Assembly: GCF_025907915.1 (NCBI RefSeq) | Contig: NZ_JAPAAF010000012.1 | Span: 48,879 to 112,878, forward strand | Source of the DNA: Gaoshiqia sediminis | Lineage (GTDB): Bacteria > Bacteroidota > Bacteroidia > Bacteroidales > Prolixibacteraceae | Length of the DNA: 64,000 nucleotides | Direction of reading: 5' to 3' | Shown: piece by piece, positions 56,021-63,893 of the stretch | Position numbering within the stretch: the stretch's first letter is position 1 | How the letters are laid out: each line of letters opens with the position of its first letter | The notes under the pieces: generated by a model | The model's database searches: none | Seen by the model: only the letters and a program-made list of their open reading frames with translations | Told to the model about the DNA's origin: nothing | Program-made: the position numbers and the translations under genes

Positions 56021-58174
56021 TTATTTCACGATGGTCATTTCATCGATCAGGTGGGTGGCTCCGGCAAATTTGTCGATCGTCCACAAAACAAAGCGAATGT
56101 CCACGTTGATGCATTTCTGCAGTTCCGGTTCAAAAGCAAGATCGCCGCTCATGGCTTCCCAGTTTCCGTCAAACGCAACGCCAATCAGTTCGCCTTTCCC
56201 GTTGATAACGGGACTGCCTGAGTTTCCGCCGGTGATATCGTTGTTGGAGATGAAACAGGTGCGCAGCACGCCATCTTTGTCAGCGTAATCGCCAAAATCG
56301 TTGGCATAGTACAACTCTTTTAAGCGGGCAGGCACGTCAAATTCATCGTCTCCCGGGATTTCTTTTTCGATGTATCCTTTCAGGGTGGTGTAGTAGTCGT
56401 ACTCCACACCATCCCGCGGAATATAGCCACCCACCGTGCCGTAAGTCAATCGCATGGTGCTGTTGGCATCGGGGTAAAATTTCCGGTCCTTGTCCATTTC
56501 CATCAAACCGGCCACAAACAGGCGGCGGCCTTTCAGCAGGTCGTCGGTGGTTTTACTGGTCACATCGCCAATAATCGACATAGTTTGGAATACGCTCGAA
56601 GCGGTATTAAAGGCCGGATCTTTGTCGAGGGACTTAAAGTTGGGTTTGGCCAGGAAAGCCTCCAGTTTGGCCCTGTCCGCAAAAATGGTTTTGTTGTACA
56701 TATTGGCTACATAGGCATCGAAATCGCCTTTGTATTTCGATTTAACGTCCCTGAAAAAGGCCGGATGAAACACCGGGCTGACATTCTTGTCGTAAATTTT
56801 CATCAGGGCAGCGGCTATTTTCTGGTCGGTAGCGGCGTCGTAGTCTTTAAAATATTCGTCGAGTTCGGATTGGATCCGGGCCACGTTCATGTCAATGCGT
56901 TCCTGGTTGTCGCCTTTCTTCAAGGCTTCGTATAAGCCTTTCGCACCGTAGCTGAAATAGAAGATCTCCGGTCCGCGGAGCATGGTTTCCATCAGATATT
57001 CGTACGCTTTTTCGTCTTCCAGGTCTTGGTAGGCGCTTTCAATCAGGCTCAGGGCTTCGCCGTATTTTGCCTGGCGTTCTTCGCTGGCATTCACCCACTG
57101 GGTAAACTCATCCTCAATGGCTTTTTTCTTTTCAATCACATCCAGGGCAGCCAGACCTTTGTTTTGGCCGATGCTGTATTTGTAGTAATTGGAGCTGCGG
57201 GCATACTTGGATGCGTACTGAATGTTGGCTTTCTGGCTCGAAGTCATGTAGCCTTTCATGAGGGCCAGTTTGGCTTCGCGCACTTCTACACGAACCGGGT
57301 TGGTAACCGTCATGGTGTAGTTTACGCCAAACGACGATTTATACCGGTTGGTGCTTCCGGGATAACCCATTACCATCGCAAAATCTCCCTCTTCATATCC
57401 TTTCAGCGAAATGGGGAAGTGGTGCTTGGGTTGGTAGGGCACGTTTTCTTCCGAGTAATCGGCGGGTTTGCCATCGGGGCTGCAATATACGCGGAACAAG
57501 CTGAAATCGCCGGTATGACGCGGCCACATCCAGTTGTCGGTGTCGCCGCCAAATTTGCCGATCGATGCCGGGGGCGCGCCTACCAGACGAATGTCGCGGA
57601 AGGTTTCGTAGATGAACAGATAATAACGGTTACCATTCAGCAAGGGCTGCACTTTGGCTTCGTAATCGTTCTCCTCGGTTGCTTCTTTTTGAATTTCGAA
57701 AGCCTTTTTCTGAATTTGTACCTGGCGCTCATCATCGCTGATTCCTTCTTCCAGGCTGCCCAGCACACGTTCGGTCACATCTTCCACACGAACTAAAAAC
57801 GAAACGGTTTTTCCGGGGTTGGCCAATTCTTCCTCGCGGGTTTTGGCCCAGAAACCATCACGAAGGTAATCGTGGTCCACTGAGCTATGTGCCTGGATTT
57901 CTCCAAAACCACAGTGGTGGTTGGTGAGTAAAAGTCCATCCGGTGAAATCACTTCAGCGGTACATGATCCCCGGTCGAGTGCAACCACGGCATCTTTTAA
58001 ACTTGAGTTGTTAATGTTGTAAATGTCATCGGCGGTCAATTCGAACCCCATCTGTTGCATATCGCTGATGTTCAGTTTTTGAACCAGCGAGGGCAACCAC
58101 ATCCCTTCATCAGCTTTGGCCGCACTGTGCAATAACAGGCTCAGGGTAAAAGCTGCCAGTAAAGTTCTCTTCAT
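56021..58174 (-). CDS. S46 family dipeptidyl-peptidase, DPP7 type
   Basis: 717 residues. Signal peptide about 1-21, then ADEGMWLP, the usual mature start of S46. The catalytic His is in LLTNHHCGFGEI (84-95), the Asp in the region of FGGDTDNWMWPRHTGDFSLF and the Ser at 652 in TGGNSGSPV. Eighteen residues after that Ser is Gly670 (FDGNWEAMSGD); in known enzymes Gly here gives DPP7 (hydrophobic P1) and Arg gives DPP11 (acidic P1). It would release dipeptides from oligopeptides in the periplasm. The gene is monocistronic, with its own promoter, divergent from gltX. Confidence 0.95.
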   Translation of the reverse strand: MKRTLLAAFTLSLLLHSAAKADEGMWLPSLVQKLNISDMQQMGFELTADDIYNINNSSLKDAVVALDRGSCTAEVISPDGLLLTNHHCGFGEIQAHSSVDHDYLRDGFWAKTREEELANPGKTVSFLVRVEDVTERVLGSLEEGISDDERQVQIQKKAFEIQKEATEENDYEAKVQPLLNGNRYYLFIYETFRDIRLVGAPPASIGKFGGDTDNWMWPRHTGDFSLFRVYCSPDGKPADYSEENVPYQPKHHFPISLKGYEEGDFAMVMGYPGSTNRYKSSFGVNYTMTVTNPVRVEVREAKLALMKGYMTSSQKANIQYASKYARSSNYYKYSIGQNKGLAALDVIEKKKAIEDEFTQWVNASEERQAKYGEALSLIESAYQDLEDEKAYEYLMETMLRGPEIFYFSYGAKGLYEALKKGDNQERIDMNVARIQSELDEYFKDYDAATDQKIAAALMKIYDKNVSPVFHPAFFRDVKSKYKGDFDAYVANMYNKTIFADRAKLEAFLAKPNFKSLDKDPAFNTASSVFQTMSIIGDVTSKTTDDLLKGRRLFVAGLMEMDKDRKFYPDANSTMRLTYGTVGGYIPRDGVEYDYYTTLKGYIEKEIPGDDEFDVPARLKELYYANDFGDYADKDGVLRTCFISNNDITGGNSGSPVINGKGELIGVAFDGNWEAMSGDLAFEPELQKCINVDIRFVLWTIDKFAGATHLIDEMTIVK

Positions 58175-58213
58175 TCTGTATCAATTAATTAATAATAATA
58201 GCGTAAAAAGTTA

Positions 58214-58243
58214 CAAAGATATAGATATCTGGGTTTCAGCAAT
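58214..58243 (-). promoter_or_regulatory. Promoter of the DPP7 gene
   Basis: On the minus strand ATTG (58240-58243), 18 bases, then TATCTTTG (58214-58221), a TAnnTTTG match; leader about 35 bases. Confidence 0.55.
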
Positions 58244-58418
58244 AATAATTTTGGCTTTGCTGTTCTATATCATGAACCCTTTTATTGGTTTCCCGCCAGC
58301 TGGATTCATTACAATTCTTTATTATTTTCTTTGCAGAATTGCTGTTAGCAGATGGGGGCTGCCACTTATTTTCGTTGTTGGCTTTGGACTTTTGCCTCGG
58401 TGCAGGTTTAAAAATCCC

Positions 58419-58426
58419 TATCTTTG
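58419..58426 (+). promoter_or_regulatory. -7 box for gltX
   Basis: TATCTTTG, a TAnnTTTG match 24 bases before the gltX ATG. It overlaps a TTG at 58424 in the same frame, which argues against that longer start. Confidence 0.5.
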
Positions 58427-58450
58427 CGAGCAAAATTGAAAAGCATAATC

Positions 58451-59974
58451 ATGGAACGAAAAGTGAGGGTGCGTTTTGCCCCAAGTCCAACCGGCCCCCT
58501 GCATATGGGGGGAGTTCGCACGGCCCTGTTCAATTACTTGTTTGCCAAAAAGCTGGGCGGCGATTTTTTGTTGCGAATTGAAGACACGGACCAAAACCGG
58601 TTTGTGCCGGGAGCCGAAGAATACATCATCGAGTCGTTGAAGTGGTGTGGTTTGGTGCCCGATGAAGGTGTTGGTTTTGGAGGCGATTTTGGCCCGTACC
58701 GGCAAAGCGAACGGAAAGCCATTTACCGGCAGTACGCCGATCAACTGGTTGAAAGCGGCCATGCTTATTATGCTTTCGATACCCCCGATGAACTGGATGC
58801 CCTGCGCGCCGAAGCTGAAGCCAACAAAACGGTTTTCTCGTACGATTTGCATACCCGGGGGAACTTGCAAAATTCACTTACCTTGCCGGCAGCAATTGTT
58901 CAACAAAAAATTGAAGCTGGTGACCCCTGGGTTATTCGCTTCAAAATGCCCGAAAATACCGATGTGGTTGAGCGCGACCTGATTCGCGGTGAAGTAAAAT
59001 TCAATACCAACCAGCTGGACGATAAGGTACTTTTTAAGGCCGACGGTATGCCTACTTACCACCTGGCCAATGTGGTGGACGATCATCTAATGGAGATCAC
59101 CCATGTGATTCGCGGTGAAGAATGGCTACCCTCCATGCCACTGCATATTTTATTGTACGAAGCGCTTGGTTGGGCCGGAAACCGACCCCAATTCGCACAT
59201 CTTCCGCTGATATTGAAGCCTACAGGGAAAGGAAAGCTGAGCAAACGCGATGGCGATAAAATGGGTTTCCCAGTGTTTCCGCTGTTGTGGTCCGATCCCA
59301 AAACCTGCGAAGTGTTTCGCGGATATCGGGAAGATGGCTATTTCCCAGAGGCTTTTGTAAACCTATTGGCCTTGCTGGGCTGGAATGCCGGTACCGAACA
59401 GGAACTTTTCTCGATGCAGGAATTGATCGAAAATTTTAGCCTTGAACGAGTGGTGAAATCCGGCGCCCGTTTCGATCCGGAAAAGGCCAAATGGTTCAAT
59501 CGCAACTATATGCAGCAAAAATCGGATGACGAGTTGGCATCGCTTTTCAACGTAATCCTGGAAGAAAAAGGGATTCGCCCGGATGATGCGAAACTGGTGC
59601 ATATCGTTGGGCTGATCAAGGAGCGTTGCGAATTTGTGGCCGATTTGTGGGAGCAGGGCAAATACTTCTTTGAAGCGCCGTCCGGCTACGATGAAAAAAC
59701 CGTCAGCAAAAAGTGGAAAGAAGACACATCCGAAAAGTTAGCGGCCCTGGTCGCTTTCTTCCGCACCCAGGATAACTGGGAAGCCATTGCCATGAAAGAG
59801 GCTTTTTCAGCTTTTATGAACGAGAAAGGCTGGGGCTTTGGCGTTGTGATGGTGCCCATACGGCTGGCCTTGGTTGGCAGCAGTCAGGGCGTGGATTTGT
59901 TTGATATTTGCGAATTGATCGGCAAAGACGAAACCATCAGGCGGATTGAAAAGGCGATAGTAACACTGGGCTAG
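58451..59974 (+). CDS. gltX: Glutamyl-tRNA synthetase
   Basis: 507 residues from the ATG at 58451; a TTG nine codons upstream overlaps the promoter and is rejected. Class I signatures are present: the HIGH-type motif in RFAPSPTGPLHMGGVRTALF and the KMSKS-type motif in KGKLSKRDGDKMGF. IEDTDQNRFVPGAE and RGEEWLPSMPLHILL are further GluRS blocks, and the C-terminal anticodon-binding helices end at RRIEKAIVTLG. It charges tRNA-Glu with glutamate in the cytoplasm. A rho-independent terminator follows, so the gene is separate from the mobile element to its right. Confidence 0.97.
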   Translation: MERKVRVRFAPSPTGPLHMGGVRTALFNYLFAKKLGGDFLLRIEDTDQNRFVPGAEEYIIESLKWCGLVPDEGVGFGGDFGPYRQSERKAIYRQYADQLVESGHAYYAFDTPDELDALRAEAEANKTVFSYDLHTRGNLQNSLTLPAAIVQQKIEAGDPWVIRFKMPENTDVVERDLIRGEVKFNTNQLDDKVLFKADGMPTYHLANVVDDHLMEITHVIRGEEWLPSMPLHILLYEALGWAGNRPQFAHLPLILKPTGKGKLSKRDGDKMGFPVFPLLWSDPKTCEVFRGYREDGYFPEAFVNLLALLGWNAGTEQELFSMQELIENFSLERVVKSGARFDPEKAKWFNRNYMQQKSDDELASLFNVILEEKGIRPDDAKLVHIVGLIKERCEFVADLWEQGKYFFEAPSGYDEKTVSKKWKEDTSEKLAALVAFFRTQDNWEAIAMKEAFSAFMNEKGWGFGVVMVPIRLALVGSSQGVDLFDICELIGKDETIRRIEKAIVTLG

Positions 59975-60023
59975 CAATATATTGACCCGGCAGATTTGGT
60001 AATCTGGTCTGGGCCCTATTTGA

Positions 60024-60075
60024 AACAGGTTTTCACCCGGTAATATGATCCGGTCGGGAACCTGTTCTTTTTTTT
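60024..60075 (+). terminator. Terminator of gltX
   Basis: AACAGGTT / AACCTGTT outer stem with an inner CCCG/CGGG stem, followed by CTTTTTTTT, 49 bases after the gltX stop. Confidence 0.8.
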
Positions 60076-60112
60076 GGCATTTTGTATGTAAATTGTATGC
60101 AAGCAAATAAAA

Positions 60113-60140
60113 AAGCAGTTACACAACTCTGTAACTGCTT
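60113..60140 (-). terminator. Terminator of the interrupted tRNA gene
   Basis: Perfect 11-base stem AAGCAGTTACA / TGTAACTGCTT with a six-base loop; on the minus strand it is followed by a T run and lies ten bases past the tRNA 3' end. Confidence 0.75.
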
Positions 60141-60150
60141 GATTTTGAAG

Positions 60151-60191
60151 TGGGCCCAACTGGGCTTGAACCAGTGACTCCCTGATTATGA
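60151..60191 (-). pseudogene. 3' half of a CAU-anticodon tRNA gene (attachment site, left end)
   Basis: Read on the minus strand it has the anticodon loop CTCATAA, the 3' anticodon stem TCAGG, T-arm ACTGG-TTCAAGC-CCAGT, acceptor 3' strand TGGGCCC and discriminator A. The sequence that should form the 5' half (plus-strand 60192 onward) shows no D-arm or acceptor partner. A tyrosine integrase gene begins about 190 bases to the right. This is the standard picture of one att site of an element inserted into the 3' end of a tRNA gene; the complete tRNA should be at the far end. CAU fits elongator Met or Ile2. Confidence 0.8.
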
Positions 60192-60313
60192 GTATTAAGA
60201 CCATGATTTTCTCCTATTTTCTTCTGTTTCTATATGCGCTCTAATTGATTGACTGTTAGGTTCGTATGCGATGTTTGTATTTTATCAAATAGTACCTATT
60301 TTGAAATAATCGC

Positions 60314-60357
60314 TATATTTGTGTGCAAATTGTGTGCAAATATTCGATTTGCACACA
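60314..60357 (+). promoter_or_regulatory. Integrase promoter with repeated 11-mer sites
   Basis: TATATTTG (60314-60321) is a TAnnTTTG -7 box. Immediately on it lie two tandem copies of TGTGTGCAAAT (60320-60330 and 60331-60341) and one inverted copy ATTTGCACACA (60347-60357), all perfect. These are likely binding sites for a repressor, an excisionase or the integrase arm domain. Confidence 0.65.
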
Positions 60358-60383
60358 AGCAATAAAAGTTAAATATACTGTCT

Positions 60384-61613
60384 ATGTTCAATTATGCAAA
60401 CAGTGGAGTTACGGTATCTTCTATTTTAGATGACCGGAGGGCAACCAAAGACAATTTATTCCCTGTCAAAATACGTGTAACATTCCAGCGTATCCGCAAG
60501 TACTATTCAACCGGGAAATATATAACATCAGATGGATGGGAAAAACTTCCCAATAGCAAGAGTAAGAAAATGATTTCTATGCGATTGGATATTCAAAATT
60601 CATTTGATGTTGTGAAAGGCATCGTTCAGATTTTGCTGTACGATGGTGGCTTTTCCTTTGAGGCATTAAATAGCCGAATGACCAAGTCCCCCTCAGATAC
60701 ATTAAATGCTGGATTTAAGTTAAAGATTCAGGCTTTATTGGATAATGAACAGGTTGGAACTCATCTATTCTATCTGGATGCACTTAAAAGTGTGGAATCT
60801 TATGGTGGAGAGAATATTCCATACATGGCCGTTACCGTAGATTGGCTAAAAAACTACGAAAAGTACATGCTAAAATTAGGACGAGCATATACAACCATAG
60901 GAATGTATTGCCGTGCAATCCGTTCTGTTATTAATGAGGCAAAAAGAGCTGGAATAATAAAGGAAAATCAATATCCGTTTGGTAATGGGAGATATGAAAT
61001 ACCAACTGGAACAGGCCGGAAACTGGCACTTACATTGCAACAAATAAAATCAGTAGCTAATTATACTGACGGAAAAGAAACGACAGAGAAATATCGCGAT
61101 CTGTGGTTTTTCTCCTACTTGTGTAATGGTATCAACTTCGCAGACATGCTTACGCTCAAATATTCCAATATACGGAACGGTGAGATTTGTTTTTTACGTG
61201 CAAAAACATCCCGAACGTCCAAGGTGAAAAAAGAAGTATGTGCGATTTTGACACTTGAAATGGACGTAATTATCAAAAGATGGGGCAAAAAATCCCCAAA
61301 GCCGGATGATTATATATTTGGTTATCTTACAGGCAAGGAAACACCCTTTGAGGAAAAAGATGTAATAAAAGCTGTCACTAAACTTTGTAATAAGAGACTA
61401 AAAAAGATCGGAATAACTTTAGGGATTGAATCCTTGAGCACATATACTGCCCGGCATTCCTATGCCACAGTTTTAAAGCGAAGTGGTGCTAATATTGCCT
61501 ATATTTCTGAAAGTTTAGGTCATAATGATTTGAAGACGACAGAAAATTATCTGGCGTCCTTTGAAAAAGAAGAACGAGTAAAAAACGCAAGTTTTCTGAC
61601 GAATTTTGGATAA
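60384..61613 (+). CDS. Tyrosine site-specific integrase
   Basis: 409 residues. N-terminal arm-binding domain (about 8-90, VSSILDDRRATKDNLFPVKI and YYSTGKYITSDGW), SAM-like core-binding domain (about 110-200) and catalytic domain (about 215-400). Catalytic residues visible: Lys in LRAKTSRT, Arg357-His358 in TARHSYATVL, His380 in SLGHNDLKTTE and nucleophile Tyr389 in TENYLASF. The first Arg of the classical pentad is absent; the block reads SYLCNGINFADML, as in Bacteroidota integrases of the IntDOT kind. It should recombine the element into the tRNA site beside it. Confidence 0.95.
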   Translation: MFNYANSGVTVSSILDDRRATKDNLFPVKIRVTFQRIRKYYSTGKYITSDGWEKLPNSKSKKMISMRLDIQNSFDVVKGIVQILLYDGGFSFEALNSRMTKSPSDTLNAGFKLKIQALLDNEQVGTHLFYLDALKSVESYGGENIPYMAVTVDWLKNYEKYMLKLGRAYTTIGMYCRAIRSVINEAKRAGIIKENQYPFGNGRYEIPTGTGRKLALTLQQIKSVANYTDGKETTEKYRDLWFFSYLCNGINFADMLTLKYSNIRNGEICFLRAKTSRTSKVKKEVCAILTLEMDVIIKRWGKKSPKPDDYIFGYLTGKETPFEEKDVIKAVTKLCNKRLKKIGITLGIESLSTYTARHSYATVLKRSGANIAYISESLGHNDLKTTENYLASFEKEERVKNASFLTNFG

Positions 61614-61614
61614 T

Positions 61615-61651
61615 TTATTGTCATACATTTATACTATATTTGTGACAATAA
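61615..61651 (+). promoter_or_regulatory. Promoter and palindromic operator of the abiE pair
   Basis: Perfect nine-base inverted repeat TTATTGTCA (61615-61623) / TGACAATAA (61643-61651) bracketing TATATTTG (61635-61642), a -7 box. Occupancy of the palindrome would block the promoter, matching the known autoregulation of abiE operons by AbiEi through inverted repeats. Confidence 0.65.
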
Positions 61652-61667
61652 TTTGAATGAATAATAC

Positions 61668-62273
61668 ATGCAATCTATTCATAAACAGATAGAAAAACTC
61701 ATTAAAGGAAAGAGGCGTGGGAATGTTCTTTTTGCGAGTGATTTTAAATCTTTGGGTAGTGGTGATGCAGTCCGGCAGGTTCTTTCAAGGCTTTGCCGGG
61801 AGAACCTCATAATACGGTTGTCGAATGGAATTTATCTCTATCCGAAAATCAGCAAGTATGTGGGAATAGTTTATCCTTCAGTAGAAGAAATAGCAAAAGC
61901 AATTGCCAGAAAAGAAAAGGCCAGGTTGATACCAACCGGAGTCTTTGCGTTGAACAAATTGGGATTATCAACCCAGGTTCCAATGAAGGTTGTTTTTCTT
62001 ACCGATGGTGCGCCACGAATTATTAAAGTGGGCAAAAGAGCTACTATCCGATTTAAAAAGACCGTAGCCAAATACCTTTCATTTAAAGGAAGTATCTCCA
62101 CGCTTGTAATATTTGCATTGAAAGAAATTGGGAAAGGGAACGTAACAGAACCCGAACTGAAAAAAATCAGTGAGGCTTTGGCTTATGAAGCCACTGAAAA
62201 TATTTTACATGACGCTGTTCTTGCACCGGAATGGATTGCGGATATACTCTTAAAATTGAAGAAAAGTGAATAA
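61668..62273 (+). CDS. AbiEi-type antitoxin (DUF6088 family)
   Basis: 201 residues. The N-terminal winged-helix region (1-60) shows GNVLFASDFKSLGSGDAVRQ and LSRLCRENLIIRLSNGIYLY, the usual antitoxin start. The following part has ARLIPTGVFALNKLGLSTQV, TDGAPRIIKVGKRATIRFKK and an end ILHDAVLAPEWIADILLKL. In type IV AbiE systems this protein represses its own promoter and counteracts the toxin without binding it. It overlaps the toxin start by eight bases, so translation is coupled. The DUF6088 label is from memory of the sequence pattern. Confidence 0.85.
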   Translation: MQSIHKQIEKLIKGKRRGNVLFASDFKSLGSGDAVRQVLSRLCRENLIIRLSNGIYLYPKISKYVGIVYPSVEEIAKAIARKEKARLIPTGVFALNKLGLSTQVPMKVVFLTDGAPRIIKVGKRATIRFKKTVAKYLSFKGSISTLVIFALKEIGKGNVTEPELKKISEALAYEATENILHDAVLAPEWIADILLKLKKSE

Positions 62274-63264
62274 TTGGATTAAAATCCCTGAAAAAGAAAG
62301 AGCTGAACTGCTTAGTAGTGTGGCATTGACAACTGGGTTGCCTAATATTGCTATCGAAAAAGACTGGTGGGTAACAATGGTACTGTATGCCTTGTTTTCT
62401 TGCGAGTGTGCAGCTCATATTGTTTTCAAGGGAGGAACATCATTAAGTAAAGCATGGAACCTTATTGAACGATTTTCCGAAGACATTGATATTGTCATTG
62501 ACCGGGCTTTCTTTGGTTTTGAGGGTGAACTGAGAAAGAAACAAATAACCAATCTTCGCCGTGCCTCATGTTCATACACTAAGGATAAGCTGAAAGACGA
62601 GTTGGATAATAAATTGCAAGAAGCGGGGATAAGTGAATATTCATTATTTATTCAGGAAACAAAGGATTCTACACAGGATCCGCAGGTCATAGAAGTTCAA
62701 TATCAATCACTTTTTTCGTCTGATAATTATATTCTGGACAAAGTGATGGTCGAGATTGGCGCTCGATCCCTGATGGAACCCAGTAAAGATGTCCTTTTGC
62801 GTTCAATTCTTGCGGATAATTATCCGCAAGCTGATTTTGCAGATGATTATTTTGCGGTTCCGACAGTTATTCCGCAGCGGACTTTCCTTGAAAAAGCTTT
62901 TCTCTTACACGAGGAATTTCAGAAACCTTTGGAAAATATACGTGTAGATCGCATGTCCAGGCACATTTATGACCTGGAAAAATTGATGGATACCGATTTT
63001 GCATATGATGCACTTAACAGTTTTGATTTGTATCAAGCAATCGTTGAGCATCGCAGAACGCTAACAGCAATGAAGGAAGTGGATTATTCTACTCATGTCC
63101 CCGAAAAAATAAATTTTGTACCTCCAGTGGCCATTATTGATTTGTGGAGAAGGGATTATGAAACCATGCAGTCAAATATGATTTACGGAGATTCGTTACC
63201 GTTTGACAAGTTAATAGACAGGCTTAAAGAACTGAATGAGAGATTCAGACAAATAAAAATATAG
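62266..63264 (+). CDS. AbiEii-type nucleotidyltransferase toxin
   Basis: 332 residues from a GTG at 62266 that overlaps the antitoxin stop. The DNA polymerase beta-like motif is complete: KGGTSLSKAWNLIERFSEDIDIVI (55 to 78), with Asp73 and Asp75 as metal ligands. Later motifs are TFLEKAFLLHEE and VDRMSRHIYDLEKLMDT, also typical of AbiEii. Such toxins transfer nucleotides, in studied cases to tRNA acceptor ends, and cause growth arrest or phage abortive infection. The motif is intact, so the toxin is probably active. The target here is unknown. Confidence 0.92.
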   Translation: MNNWIKIPEKERAELLSSVALTTGLPNIAIEKDWWVTMVLYALFSCECAAHIVFKGGTSLSKAWNLIERFSEDIDIVIDRAFFGFEGELRKKQITNLRRASCSYTKDKLKDELDNKLQEAGISEYSLFIQETKDSTQDPQVIEVQYQSLFSSDNYILDKVMVEIGARSLMEPSKDVLLRSILADNYPQADFADDYFAVPTVIPQRTFLEKAFLLHEEFQKPLENIRVDRMSRHIYDLEKLMDTDFAYDALNSFDLYQAIVEHRRTLTAMKEVDYSTHVPEKINFVPPVAIIDLWRRDYETMQSNMIYGDSLPFDKLIDRLKELNERFRQIKI

Positions 63265-63266
63265 TT

Positions 63267-63674
63267 ATGCCCCGTCGCAAGCAATACAAAATATTAGCCA
63301 GGGAAATGGAAATTTATGATACCATTGTAGCTGAATTGCAGAAGAATCCAGAACTGGCTGGCTACGATATGGATACCATTGAATTATCGGTGAAAAAGAA
63401 AATAACTCCCCGCATCCAAAATATCGATAAGGCAATAAGAAACCTGGAACGGTACATTGTTGTGAACAAGGAATTCATTCAAGTCGTGAACGGGGAAACG
63501 ATCGTTCTGAAAAAAGATATTGTCAAAATGTTAAAAATTTCGCGGCCAACCCTTAATAAATGGATCAAGGATGGATTTGTAAGTTCCGTAAAATCTAAAG
63601 TAATGGACAATACAGAGATCTTTCCGCCTGATTTGATTCTGGCACAACTTCAAAGTCAAAAGAAGAAAATGTAA
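63267..63674 (+). CDS. HTH protein linked to the AbiE pair, function unknown
   Basis: 135 residues, starting two bases after the AbiEii stop, so very likely co-transcribed. The N-terminal 75 residues are helical and charged (YDTIVAELQKNPELAGYDMD to RIQNIDKAIRNLERYIVVNK). The C-terminal part contains a MerR/excisionase-like helix-turn-helix: VLKKDIVKMLKISRPTLNKWIKDGFV (about 87-112), where ISRPTLNKWI would be the recognition helix. No signal peptide. It may be an added regulator of the toxin-antitoxin operon or an excisionase of the element. I do not recognise a named family. Confidence 0.7.
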   Translation: MPRRKQYKILAREMEIYDTIVAELQKNPELAGYDMDTIELSVKKKITPRIQNIDKAIRNLERYIVVNKEFIQVVNGETIVLKKDIVKMLKISRPTLNKWIKDGFVSSVKSKVMDNTEIFPPDLILAQLQSQKKKM

Positions 63675-63893
63675 AAAAAGGTTTCAGCTTTACATGGATT
63701 ATGTTTCAATCGTTTTATTCCCAATTGTAAATTGATAAGTTCAATTCGAGGATTTATCCCTCATTTTTTGCCACTATTCACTTCGTTTTGCGCTTTTGTG
63801 TAAGGCGGTTTATCTGTTTGATTACCAATTGTATTCGTTTTTATTTTACTCCTGGGTTTTTAAAGCTTAGGTGTAACCATAAAATTGAATACT

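Noticed and set aside
56021..58174. DPP11 (acidic P1) assignment for the S46 peptidase
   Set aside because: The specificity position after the catalytic Ser is Gly, as in DPP7; DPP11 has Arg.
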